Part shown: in pieces, positions 20,643 to 32,369 of the stretch
How positions within the stretch are numbered: the stretch's first letter is position 1
Layout: each line of letters begins with the position of its first letter
Assembly: GCA_030620095.1 (NCBI GenBank)
Contig: JAUTXW010000594.1
Span: 157,705 to 221,704 of the forward strand
Direction of reading: 5' to 3'
From: Kuschelorhynchus macadamiae
Taxonomy: Eukaryota > Arthropoda > Insecta > Coleoptera > Curculionidae
DNA: 64,000 nt
Made by a program: the position numbers and the translations under genes
Notes under the pieces: generated by a model
What the model was told of the DNA's origin: nothing
What the model saw: only the letters and a program-made list of their open reading frames with translations
Database searches by the model: none

Positions 20643-23600
20643 CAGGGCCGTTTTTAGGGGTGTGCACGGTGTGCCGGCACAAAGGGGGCCAAATTATAGG
20701 GGCGGCCACAGGCCGCCCGCCAAAAACACAAAATTAGCCATTTGATTACAAAAATATACCTATATTTTTGTTTTCAAAATAAAGAAAAATTAAATTACAT
20801 TTTGTTAGGCTTTTAAGATAAAACATTCATAAGAAATTTATTACCGGTCATTTCTTTTTTTGCTGTGCATGAGTTGCCGAAATTACAATAGAACTATTTA
20901 TAGCAGCGTTCCTTGGAAAAGCAATAAAAATGAGATAAGGGCTTATACTTCATAATTGGTATGTGTACAGTATATAGTTTTATATAGCTCTATATACTGT
21001 AGAATGGGGCAGTTTTTAAATGTTTTGTTTTTCTTTTTAGTATTCGATTAACTAGCGAGAGTTTAACAGTGATATAAAGTGTTTGTAGTTTAGTTATTTT
21101 TTTCTACATTTTGCAAAAGTGAAATTTCAAAAGAAACAAATTTTCGTAATTTAAAAAGGTAAGTTCTTCGGATAGATATTACTTTACTTAATATTACCAT
21201 CCAAATCCGCATCTTACGTTTTGGATTTAATATTAAACATGTGAAAAAAAATTTTTTTTAGCTTGAGATCAAAAAGTGGTTTATTGTTAATTTTATGTCT
21301 AGATTAATTTTCTATATTTCAAGTTTTAAAAAATGTATAAAGTAGTTTTACTAATTTACTTATCTAATAAAAATATAATAATTATATTTATTTTTTGGGT
21401 CATTTTAAAAACAAAATCTGATGCTAGATTACAATTTTACTTATTATTTATAAAAAATTCCATTTGGTGCGAACTTAATTGGGGATACTATAAAATTATA
21501 TCTTCGCAGATTCAGAACTATTACATAAACTAAATTTTCTAACTTTAATTACCTTTCAATTTTATTTCCAGATGTCCGATAGAAAAACAAAACGTTTATC
21601 TGGAGCTCAATATAAAAAAAGAAAATTAGAAAAGGAAGAAAACAAAAAAAAATTAAGTAGATCTTTGCAAAAATATTTAGTTCCATCAACATCGTCACAG
21701 TGTACAGATACAATTGAGGATGAAAATGTAAAGGATGCACATAAAGTAAGCGACCCTGAAGAAAAAAAAACACCCTGAATCAAATACAGAAATAGATAAT
21801 GAAGAAAAGATGCTCTTAACCGATGATAATCCTAACTTAAACGAAGTTATCCCTGAAACTAATGATGATTTTGATGTCAGCGACCCATTCACCTGGCCGG
21901 ATATTTTACAAAATCAAGTTATTGAGCAAATAGTACAAAACGATTTTCAGCATATAGAAAAAAAATTTCCTTCTGATGAATCGGGAAGGAAATTTTCTTC
22001 AACTCAATATTTTCGAATTTTGCCAAATGGTGAAAAAATTAAAAGAGCTTGGTTGGTATACTCTTGTAGAGCAAATAGCATTTTTTGTCTTTGTTGTAAA
22101 ATATTTTGTAAGGAAGTGTTTAAGTTAAATAGCAAAATGGGGTATTCTGATTGGCGACATCTTTCACATATTTTATCCAAGCATGAATCTTCTGTACATC
22201 ACTTGCAAGCTAATCAAAAATGGGTTGAGTTAAAAATGTCATTAAATAAAAAATTAACTATTGACAAAGAACGGCAAAATTATTTTGAACTTGAAAGGGA
22301 ACGCTGGCGCTCTATCTTAAAAAGAGTTATTGCAATTATTCAATTTTTAGTTGGACAATCATTGGCATTTCTTGGAAAAAGTTCCGTCTTATACGAACAA
22401 AATAATGACAATTTTTTAAAAGCTGTTGAAATGGTGGCAAAATTTGACCCAGTGTTATCCGATCATCTAAAAAAAATTACAAAGACCCAAGAATCAAAAA
22501 GTAAAATAACTCACTATTTGGGAATTAATTTTCAAAACGAAATAATTACTTTGCTAGCAAAAAATATTTGCCATCATTTTACGACACTCTTAAAAAAATC
22601 CAAATATTTTTCCATAATTTTAGATTCTACTCCAGATGCAAGTCATACAGAGCAAATTACATTTGTAGTCAGATATGTAGACTGTAACGAAGAAAATGTT
22701 GTCATAAAAGAGTGTTTTTTGGGTTTTTTTCCTATTTTATATACAACTGGGGAAGGGATTTTTAACCTATTGGTTAATGATATTTTGCCTAAGTTTGAAT
22801 TAGATATTAGGGATATAAGAGGTCAGGGCTATGATAATGGGGCCAATATGTCCGGAAAACATATCGGACTTCAACAAAGGGTAAAAAATGTTAATTCCAG
22901 GGCTATATTTGTTCCTTGCACCGCTCACACACTAAATCTAGTAATAAACGATTCCGCTAAAATCTCCCACGAAACAATAAATTTTTTTAACATCGTGCAG
23001 GAACTGTATGTATTCTTTTCTTCTTCTCCTTTTCGTTGGGATGTTTAAAAAAAAAATGTTAGTAATTTAAATCTTACATCGGTAAGTGACACCCGATGGG
23101 AAAGCAGAGTTAAAGCGCTTAGACCACTTCGGAATCAACTAGGAAATATTTGTAAAGCTTTGGTTGAGCTTTCAGAAGATGTTACAAGAGACTCAAAAAC
23201 AAAACTAAGTGCCAATTCATTATTAGAAAAAATAAAATCATTTACTTTTATCTGTAGCTTAGTCATATGGTACGAGTTATTAGTTAAAATTGACGTAGTC
23301 AGTAAATTATTGCAAAAAATTAATATTGATCTGACTCAGTGTGTCACATCGTTAAAACATGTACTTAACTTTATTAACGAAATGCGATCGGACCAAGTTT
23401 TAACACTTACATAGAAATTTCATCCAATTTAGCAAATGAAATTGATGTGGAACCTGATTTTCCAGAAGTTCGTATAAGGCGGAAAAAATCCCAATTTAGT
23501 TATGAAAGTACAGACAATGTATTAACTAACGAAGGAGAGAAATTTAAAATAAATTTTTATTATACTGTTATTGACCGAGCTAGAATATCAGTAGAAGAAA

Positions 23601-24403
23601 GGTTTAATTCTCTTTCGTATTGCAGTAATATTTTTAACTTTTTAACACGGTTTCATGATGTGACATCGGATGATTTAAAACAAAAATGCGTTGAACTTGA
23701 AATCGCATTAACCGAAGACGAATCGAGGGATATAAGTGGCGTAGAACTATTTGAAGAAATTGTTACATTTAAATCCCTAACAGATCAAATCAAACCTATT
23801 GAGATTCTAAAATTTATTTATAATAATAATTTGGTCTCATCTTTTCCTAATTTATGTATAAGCTTGAGAATTTTTTTAACAATACCAGTAACGGTTGCAT
23901 GTGGTGAACGGTCATTCTCAAAATTAAAAATAATAAAAAACGATTTAAGATCTTCTATGTCACAGGAAAGGCTTACAAATTTAGGTATAATTGCCATTGA
24001 AAATGAAATTTGTGAAAATTTAGACCATAATAAAATAATAGACGAGTTCGCAAGTACAAAAGCCAGAAAAATATTTTTGAAATGAAGAGGTTGTTTTTTT
24101 ATTGGGACTTGCTTAGTTTTATACTTAGATACAATATAAAAGATACCAATTTTTGTTTGTTTGGCTTTTATATTATTTGATATTTAAATAATTAATAGTT
24201 TAAACATTTGTATTTTGTTTTATGTTGTTTATTGTTTCGTTTAATAGATTATTACCTTATGTTATAATACAATGTTACTTGTTAATGTATACGTAGGAAC
24301 TTAAATATATTATTTGTTCAATAAATATTGTTTTTTTTTTGTTATAAAAGGGCGGCCGTTTTATTTCTGCACAAAGGCGGCCGAGGGGCTAGGAACGGCC
24401 CTG
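20643..24403 (+). mobile_element. Nearly intact hAT element with perfect 8-bp target duplication
   Basis: A 3761-bp element with GC-rich terminal inverted repeats: left 'cagggccgtttttagggg', right (inverse) 'cagggccgttcctagcccc'. It is flanked by identical 'gttattgc' at 20635-20642 and 24404-24411. Both ends also carry a 'gcacaaag..ggcc' subterminal motif around 20676 and 24370. It encodes one transposase on the + strand (21572-24085) whose reading frame is broken mainly at A-runs. Perfect duplications and good coding conservation suggest a recent insertion. Confidence 0.93.
21572..24085 (+). pseudogene. hAT transposase, ZMYM1-like (TTF zinc finger, DUF4371, dimerisation domain), frameshifted
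   Basis: ATG at 21572 opens 'RKTKRLSGAQYKKRKLEKE', the basic N-terminus usual in ZMYM1-like hAT proteins. The frame slips at the nine-A run near 21765-21773. The main frame 21810-23048 has the TTF-type finger ('SIFCLCCKIFCKE'), then DUF4371/RNase H-like core with catalytic Asp in 'FSIILDSTPDASH' and in 'IRGQGYDNGANMSGKH', then 'VPCTAHTLNLVINDS'. A second slip occurs at the ten-A run near 23047-23056. The frame continues 'SVSDTRWESRVKALRP' to 23414, shifts once more, and ends (23447-24085) with the dimerisation domain 'TVACGERSFSKLKIIKN'. Joined, it would be close to full family length. Two of the three breaks are in homopolymers and may be sequencing or assembly errors. Confidence 0.88.
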
Positions 24404-24411
24404 GTTATTGC
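24404..24411. repeat. Target site duplication, right copy
   Basis: 'gttattgc', identical to 20635-20642. Confidence 0.93.
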
Positions 24412-26038
24412 GTTGAAAATGTAGCAAAGCTACGACACTGCACTACGCTCTAATTAGCAAAATGAAGTTGGTGACACTTAACAAACTATATATTCTTTCA
24501 TTTAAAAACATTAAAATGTACTGTCATGAAGTAAGACAACTCAGTCAGTCAAATCTTTAATATAGGAGTTTGCCTAAGGTTTAGAGCTCATCAACATTTA
24601 AGTACCCACGTTTTGAGCTGGTCAGTTTTTATCGAACAAAAAAGATCACACATTGGAGATGTGGAAGTCAAATGCTTGGTCATAAAGTTATAACAGGTCA
24701 CACCATATAGTAAAAGAATTTGTAGATATTCCGATGTTTTAAACCTACCTGTAAAAACTACAGTGACTTTTAAAAACTAGCATAGACGGATCTAGTTCTT
24801 GCCCATGTTAGAACAAAAAGCCATTTTTGCTCTTCAGTTAGAGCTATTAATTGTGCCGTAATGATTTTATGAGTTGTCATTAGATGGCGCTTTTTCGTAA
24901 TTCTTCAAATAATACGGATTTCCTCAAAAAATCAAATGGTATGATATGACTTTTTTGTCATAATTTAATTTAAAGTTATAAAAGGTATCAGATAGTGAAA
25001 TACAAAATCCGAAACGTTGGATTGAAAAACTAACCTCACCAATTTGTAGAAGAGAGAAAGTGATAATGATAAAGTGAAAATTATTTTAATCTGTCATTTC
25101 AACTAAGCCTACAATAAAATTATAGAAACACTAAAAAAAAAGAAAAATAAGTTTTATGGTTTTTTTATTGTGTACTTAATCTCAGATTTTAAAAAGCGGG
25201 TTGCGTATCCGCGTTTAGGTTAGCCCTGGTTAGATTTTTTTGGAATGATGTAAAAAAGTGTATCTATACAAAAAAAAATTTCTACATTAAAGCAAGGATT
25301 GTCAAACGAAAGACTCGGCAAGCGGCAGGACTCGTACGAATGTTTGAGAATCAAAAATGTTAATTTTGCGCACGAGAGAAAGTGCGTTCCAGCTGGGATG
25401 ATGATAGTAACGATATATATTCTATATAAAATATGTATGAAATTTATTTAGTAATCGCATACTGTATTATAATTCAAGCACTTAACTGATACCCTTAAAG
25501 CCTGATGTTTCTTTTTTTTTTGGTTTTTTCTGCCCAACAAAATACAAAAATGTAACCTATAATAATAATAATAAACAAAAGTTAAGTTACGATAACGGTT
25601 CTTAATTTCGTTCACAAATTGTACCAACTCTAGTTTATTTTTATTATCCATAAGGGAGCTATACAAGTCAAAGCACGCGCACAAAACAGATCCCTGCGAT
25701 TCCAGTAAATATTCTAGAATGGTATAAATGAGTATGTTGGAATATGTACTGTTAGCCGTTCAGTAGATCATTAGAATTGTTCAACATGACATATTTAAGT
25801 TAAAAATAGCCTAAAAGTCCAATCATAGCACCAAATTCCTGTTGCCGAGTATGACGTCAAAAAATAATGAATGTGACGTTACTTATTAAGCACAAATGGT
25901 GACAACCCTGGGAACAGATTAACTACTACTACTTCTCTCCTGTCAGTATAGCCCAGTAGATATTTTAGTCCATTGTCAAATGAATTTTTATAGATCCTAA
26001 TAATTAAGCACCAGGCTAAAGAAATTAAAAATAAAACA
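24412..26038. other. Upstream region of NDUFA6, no other gene recognised
   Basis: Contains the continuation of the ORF broken by the hAT (to 24453), then AT-rich DNA with an 'aataataataataa' tract near 25560. The NDUFA6 promoter and 5' UTR must lie in the last few hundred bases. I see no TATA box that I would defend. Confidence 0.4.
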
Positions 26039-26165
26039 ATGGCCCAACAAACAGTTCGAAAGACTGTTAAACAAGTTAAGCCAATTTTATCACTAGATAG
26101 AGACGAAGCCAGGAAGAGAGTACTCAATTTATATAAGGCATGGTTCAGACAGCTTCCATATATAG
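26039..26165 (+). CDS. NDUFA6: NDUFA6 exon 1 (coding)
   Basis: Encodes the first 42 residues plus one base. The donor is ATAG|gtttgt. The leftover G joins TT of exon 2 to give Val ('LPYIVKQYDM'). Confidence 0.95.
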
Positions 26166-29100
26166 GTTTGTACATAACAAACTGACATTTTAGTTTTATG
26201 TAATCAGAATAGATACCCCAAAAAAATATTTATTTAATATTCTTTACATTATCGTAAATAACATACTTTCTTTTTAGTATCCGTTTTACCTGTTTAGCAA
26301 CTTTACCAAAGAAAAATATATATTACAATTGGGAAAAGTTATGTTCTTGATACTGTGTGTTATGTTATAAATTTTGAAAATTGAAACTTCCCAACCATTT
26401 AAAATAAAAAACTCAAAAAATACATCTTTCGCAACATCAAAACAATAGAACAATAGTAAAAAACTAATTTTAAAAAATATAAACATCAAAGTAGTCTGTA
26501 CTTTCAGCACGTTTTTCGAACTTTCTATTTTAATTAATACCACAATAATGTTGGGTGCACAGTCTGCCAGATCGTGTCTTAGATGAGAGACCTCTGTGTT
26601 TTTGGCATAAGTGGTTCCACATGTTTGGTTTTGGTGCTTTGTTTCGGGGCGATAAGTGAGACTCAAGAGCTCATAGTGAAAACTGACCCCACTAGAAAGG
26701 GACCAAACACTGTGAACATGTGAGGCCCATAGTTGGTTCTGCATTAGTATATCCTATTCGTTTGTCTGGTTCTAAGTAAAATAGTAGTGAAATGGTCACT
26801 AAGGAGTAGGAGGGTGAGGGGTTGGCTTAAAAGAAAAGGTCATCTCATGATATCAGAAGTAGTAAGTTTCAAGAGACACTATTGATAGCTTAGATAGATT
26901 TAGAGTTATTTAAAAAAGAAGGGACTCTTGCCCAAAAACTCGAAAGAACACGCTGACCAGAAGTCAAGATTAGGACAAGACAAGTTTGGGGAGGCTTAAT
27001 TTATTTCAAAATTGAAACGTTACTTAAATAACATCCTTGCAAACTTTCTATGAAATTGAATGGTACAAATTGTCTTTAGGACACTTGTGGTTACCTCACA
27101 GTTCACAATGTCATTCGATCACAACAACTTTAAATTTAGGGCCCATTGCATTGCAAATACCTATAATAGATAAACTCAGCAAGCCTATTAACAAATGAAA
27201 TATATTGGCAATAAAGTTGGTGTGGGCTAAACCAGATACAAGAGGAAACTGTGAAACATGTATTAAATACTGGCAAGCAATGATCAGAAATATCCATCTG
27301 TTAACCTGGTACCGAACATTCAATTCTAGAAGCACGTGTTTAAATTCCTGATCATTGCTGGCCTGTTACTTTTTATTATGGCATTAATGTTGGTTTTATT
27401 GACAAATACAGCTTTAATGATAGTTTTATTGACAAACCTCGTGCTTACTTAATGGGTCACATCCATATAACAGGTCAAAAACTATTATAAGATTGTAAAT
27501 TTTGATAGCGAATATCTCAGAAACAAAAGGTCACTAGAAAAATGTGACTCAGGATCAGATACAAGTGTCCTAAAATTTTGTTTTTACCACAAGATGTTTA
27601 CACCCTCAGTTTTATTTTAAATTTGAACAGATTAATAACATTACATAACACTCTTATTATTCTTGTTTTAGTTAAACAATATGATATGCCAAAAAGTGTA
27701 GAACAGTGCAGGCAGAAACTTAGAGAAGAATTTTCGAAACATCCTGACATCAAGGATGTCCGAATTGTAGACATGTTAATCATTAAGGTAAATATGAAAA
27801 CTCTATTTACACAATTGAGTTTAATCATTTTAAATTGAATTCCAAATTTATTTTCTAATGTTAGGAAACATTTGTTATTCCTGGAAGTAATATTGAACAG
27901 GTAATTTGTTATTCTTGTAAGTAATATAGAACAGGTAAAAATTATTTGTTAACATATAGGTTTCTGAAGTTTAAAGTAAGTTTAGGTAATATAATATTGA
28001 CAGAAGGAACTCTTCAAGTGATATTGATCATGTATAGAATACCTATCATTTTTAAATTTTTGTTTCTGAAGTTTAAAGTAAATGTAGCTAATATTATATA
28101 GACAGTAAAAAGTAAAATAATACGTACATGTAGTATCGACTATTTAAAAAAAATTATACATTAGTGAAAATAGAAAGTGTTGTTTCATCAGTGACTAAAG
28201 GTTAAGAATCATGATTCTGTTAAGTTGCAGGTATCTTTCAACATTTCAATGATATAAAAGTTCACTCCATTATCTGCGCATAAGGAATTTTCTCATATTC
28301 AGATAGATTTTCCTTGGTTATTAAGTTACCATGAGTTTTTGAAAAATGTTAAGCAAATTAAATATAATTTACCATTTCAGAGTTACATTATAGTTTGTTA
28401 AAAAGTTCATGCCACTTTAATTGCTATATATGCACAAGCTTAAAACTTTGGAGCCTAAACTTGATTGAACCCTACTTTAATAAAGCAACTTAAAAAAATT
28501 TTAATAGTAGGTATCTCGAAAGGCTAATAAAATCCTAGGGCACATCTTCCTATTAAAGGGATCCTAAATTCTAGAAAAAGGAGGTAAATATTAAAAATAG
28601 CCACTGAACACCTTTGGAAATGTAACGAGGAATTTTATAGAATTTTTAAGTTGTTTTTGCTTGTTGGGATTCTGTTAGTATATCTAGGGTAAAATATAAA
28701 GTTATTGTTTTCCCCAAAGTTTAACAAGAGTCATGGGGCTCCATAAGTAAAGATTAGATATTTTTTTTATATTCTCTATTTTCTATATTATATTCTATAT
28801 ACCTGCTTTTGTAAGCAGAAATATTTCTTATAAAATACTTTGGGTTCATTGTTGTCCTTTGTGCCCTTTGGAAATTATAGGGTCTAAAACAAATTTTTGC
28901 TTATTTCGAGAATTCGATTATTTTGCATTATGGAATAATTTGTGGGAATAAATAATAGATTTTGTTGAACATTTTATTTGATGACTATTCAAATCCAGGA
29001 TGTTTAATAAATGACAATACATAACATTGCTATGTAGTTTTCAATTTTTGGTTTATGTCTGTTATGCTTTTACACCTTTCATTTTTGTTTAGTCTCTATT

Positions 29101-30438
29101 TTTTGCTCATATCTTTGTAAAGGGAATTTTGTTCTTATACAATAAAGCAATGTTAAACTTAAAACATAACTTTATATATATCCACAGAGCACCAACAAAT
29201 ATAAAACATGAGGTAAATTTAATCCAAGAATTGATGTGCAACATACAAATAAAAATATCGAAATGTCTTCATTTGTTAAAAAAAGAGGCACAGAAACTTA
29301 GTCATATTTCGAGTAGATTTTTTTCACAAAAAGTTTATAGCACAGTTATGTACAGGGTCTTCCAATGAGGAGGAAAAATGAATTTTTGTTTACTTTCCCC
29401 ATATTTCTTAAGAAATTCAAAATAGCCAATCGATGGATTTTAGCTTGGAGAATTCAAAAATCGTAACAAAAAAACAATTGAATGAGAAACAAGACTTACG
29501 CCAAGGATGTTGCATTTTTTAAATGGAACACCCTATATATTATTACATTTTTGGATTCTATGGTCAATTCTAAGTTTTTTTAATTAGGGTACTATATGTC
29601 TATCTTCAACTGTTTTTGATTCATTGATGTGATGAATGATGAAAATTGACATTTTTGCCTCTTTGAGTCGTCATAGCGCCTGAACGGTTGGACCTACGGC
29701 AAAATAACTTTCACACTTTTATCTTAGTTTTTGATAAGCTGCCAGTCAAACAAAAAAACGGAAAATTATTTGCTTCCTGTTTAATTGAATATATTCATAT
29801 GAAATAGGTAGCAAAATAATTTCCGTTTGTTTGTTTGACTGGCATCATAAGATAGCTTATCAAAAACTAAGATAGGAATGTGAAAATTATTTTGCTCTAG
29901 GTCCAACCGTTCAGGTGCTATGATGGCTCAAATGAGCAAAAATGTCAATTTTTAAACATCAATAAATCAAAAACAGAAGGAAATATAGATGTATAGTACC
30001 CTTATTAAAAAACACTTAGAATTGACCATAGAATCCAAAAATGTAATAATATATAGGGTGTTCCATTTAAAAAACGCAAAATTCTTGGAGTAAGTGTTTT
30101 GTTTCTCCTTCAGTTGTTTTTTTGTTACGATTTTGAAATTCTCTGAGCTAAGATACATCCATTGGCTATTTTGAATTTGTTGAGAAATGCAAGGAAGTCA
30201 AAAAAAATGTGTTTTTCCTCCTCAATGAAAGTCCTGTACTTGTGAAAAATTAGAAGTAATTTTAAAAATAAAATAAAATAAATAAAACAAGATAAGTTTT
30301 GATTTTTAGGGTCAAATGGAGCTTAAAGAAACAGTCAACATGTGGAAACAAAAAGGTCATATGATGTCTTACTTTAAAGATACATGGGAGCCAAAGCCAA
30401 AGGATTTCTTATCAAAATTTTTAGCTGGGAAAGAATAA
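26039..30438 (+). CDS. NDUFA6: NADH dehydrogenase (ubiquinone) 1 alpha subcomplex subunit 6 (B14), complex I, three exons
   Basis: Accessory LYR-motif subunit of mitochondrial complex I. In the family it sits on the matrix arm and binds the acyl carrier protein. Exons 26039-26165, 27672-27787 and 30310-30438 use GT-AG introns of phase 1 and phase 0 and join to 123 residues, the usual animal length. Visible hallmarks are 'VKPILSLDRDEARKRVLNLY' with the LYR-like 'NLYKAWFRQLP', 'CRQKLREEF' followed by 'VRIVDMLIIKG', and the C-terminal 'EPKPKDFLSKFLAGKE'. These match human and fly B14 closely as I remember them. The ATG has a good context (acaATGG). An AATAAA lies 70 bases after the stop. Intron 2 carries an 884-bp palindromic element. 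No defects seen. Confidence 0.96.
27672..27787 (+). CDS. NDUFA6: NDUFA6 exon 2
   Basis: Acceptor tgttttag|TTAAAC and donor ATTAAG|gtaaat. 116 bases, phase 1 in and phase 0 out. Holds the middle helices ending 'RIVDMLIIK'. Confidence 0.95.
27788..29352 (+). other. NDUFA6 intron 2, 5' part, with small local duplications
   Basis: Non-coding. Short direct duplications are visible: 'ttgttattc.tg.aagtaatat.gaacaggta' at about 27871-27902 and 27906-27937, and 'tttctgaagtttaaagtaa' at about 27960 and 28063. No RNA gene recognised. Confidence 0.5.
29353..30236. mobile_element. 884-bp palindromic (fold-back) element with TA duplication, in NDUFA6 intron 2
   Basis: The left half from 'cagggtcttccaatgaggag' is matched along almost its whole length by the inverse of the right half, ending 'ctcctcaatgaaagtcctg'. 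Matching blocks include 'ggaacaccctatatattatt' against 'aataatatatagggtgttcc', and 'ttttgataagct' against 'agcttatcaaaa'. Arms are about 430 bp each, with the centre near 29795. The element is flanked by TA at 29351-29352 and 30237-30238, the target of the Tc1/mariner group, so it is best called a fold-back MITE. It has no coding capacity. Being in an intron it must be transcribed with NDUFA6 as a long hairpin. Confidence 0.88.
30310..30438 (+). CDS. NDUFA6: NDUFA6 exon 3
   Basis: Acceptor tttttag|GGTCAA. 42 codons plus TAA. Contains the conserved 'PKPKDFLSKF' C-terminus. Confidence 0.95.
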   Translation, partial: GQMELKETVNMWKQKGHMMSYFKDTWEPKPKDFLSKFLAGKE

Positions 30439-30507
30439 ACAGATTTTGTGGTTTGCTGTATGTAGAATATAGAAAACAAAACTTAGTTTAATAATTTTGT
30501 AAATAAG

Positions 30508-30513
30508 AATAAA
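30508..30513 (+). terminator. NDUFA6: NDUFA6 polyadenylation signal
   Basis: AATAAA 70 bases after the stop codon in AT-rich 3' UTR sequence. Confidence 0.6.
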
Positions 30514-32369
30514 AGCAATTATTAGTAAACTATTTATTATTTCTTTCAAATTTAAAGTGGTAAATTTATACACATATTAATTGTTACATAATTGTAAAGC
30601 TAGAGCAAACTTTAAGATGGAATAAATCAAGAACACTGTATTATGGGAAACTAAGCAGAAAATGCATAGTAGAAACTTATGAATATTAAGTATCTAGAAC
30701 ACTAGTGTAAAGCCATGATTTGTTTTTCTTTTTTTCCCTGATAGAAAGCTTAAAGAGTACTATGTAGAAACAAATGAATAAATCAACAGCTGTTAGCTGA
30801 TGCAAAATATATGTAGTGCACTCATTTTTAGAAAGTATTACAGTAATATAACTTCACATCTGTGATGCCATGACTATGTTTACAATTCATCAATTTTCAG
30901 AATCACCTTTGAATGAATACAAAGTTTACTACATGGTTGTGTTAATAATTTTCTTAGGTTAGTTTTAAAATGTAATGCTATATTGTTTTTTTAAGGTTAA
31001 ATATATAACTAAAGTAGAATGAAAAAGTTTTTTTTTATGTATAAAATCTTACATTTTTATAATTAAATATTGTAAAGTTTTGTATCAACCACGTTGAAAG
31101 TTTAAAAGCTAGTACTAATTAAACAACATGAAATAGAGATATTTCTCTTGACAGTGTAATATTCACTTTTATTTATTACAAATAAATTAAACGCACATAC
31201 AATAGTAGCTAATAAACAACAAATTGCTAATGGGAATAAAGGGTTCACTGTGGAGGTGTTGTTCAGGCCAGTTAGTTGGAAATATAAATTAAATTTAAAA
31301 TGTTTTTTAAAAACTAACTGCTATAAAGTTTTCTAGAGGTGCACCTACTACAATCTATAAATAAACTTAAATATCTAGATAATATACTACAATATTAAAG
31401 GGTAATATTTTAATGAGAGAAAAAAATATTGTTTTTTTTTACATGTAATATCTATATTTTAAAGTTTTTATCATAGATATACATTTTTGTATCAACTGTG
31501 GTGAGTTGAGAAGCTAGTACTAACTCTGTAAACAAGAAATAAACATATTTTTAGTCTACTAAATATTAATCTTCTCGAATAAAATTCAGTTCTAGAGTAG
31601 TTATGTATAATTATGTCCTTGTTTTACACATTATTTACATTCCTAGGTTGGGCTATTTAGGTGTTTACATATTCATAAAACAACAGCTTAATAGTGATTT
31701 TAAAGTATTTGTGACAAAAATAAGTCACTTTTATTATTGCAAATAAATTAAACACATACAATAGCAACTAATAAATAAAAAATAGCTTAAAGCAATAAAG
31801 AGCCTCTTGAATTGAAAACAAATTAAATTTAAAATGTTTTTTAAAAACTAAATACTATACAGTTTTTTAGTTTAGGAATTATGTTACTATGGTCTATAAA
31901 ATAAACTTAAATATCGAGATAATATACTGTGATAATAAAGAAAAAATTTTAGAGAGATAAGAGAAAGAAGACAGACTACAAGAAAAGCAGTTAGAGAAGT
32001 TGTGAGTCTTTTAATTTTGTTTTAAATTATAGTCCCTAATATGTATTACAAAAGCATTTTGATAACAAAAAACATTTTTTAAAAGATTCCTTGTTATGAG
32101 ATATGGTAAGAGTGTACTGCCTGAATGTTTTTATGTTATGTATGTCAGTGCGATAATTATGTTTATTGTATAAGTAGGGAGAATATTTGTAGTTTTGAAT
32201 GCAAAGCTGTAAGACACTCTATTATGTTAAATATTAAGTGAACGTATAAACGTACTTTGCATTTTTTAATTGTTCTTATTTCTGTTGAATACAAAAACGG
32301 AGTATATACATTATGTGCATCGTTGAAATGAGAAGAGGAGATATGAGAGTAGATTAATTTGAGCATCGG
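30514..32369. other. Region between NDUFA6 and the next LINE, with a diverged direct duplication
   Basis: No gene. A block at about 31028-31420 is repeated at about 31430-31945: both contain 'agctagtactaa', 'caaataaattaaac.cacatacaatag', 'aaatttaaaatgttttttaa' and 'ataaacttaaatat'. The second copy has about 150 extra bases. Function unknown. Confidence 0.6.

Noticed and set aside
25879..26175. 98-codon - strand frame over NDUFA6 exon 1
   Set aside because: It is the antisense shadow of a confirmed exon.
26286..26744. 152-codon open frame on the - strand in NDUFA6 intron 1
   Set aside because: No recognisable domain, irregular composition, lies antisense in an intron. Treated as a chance frame.
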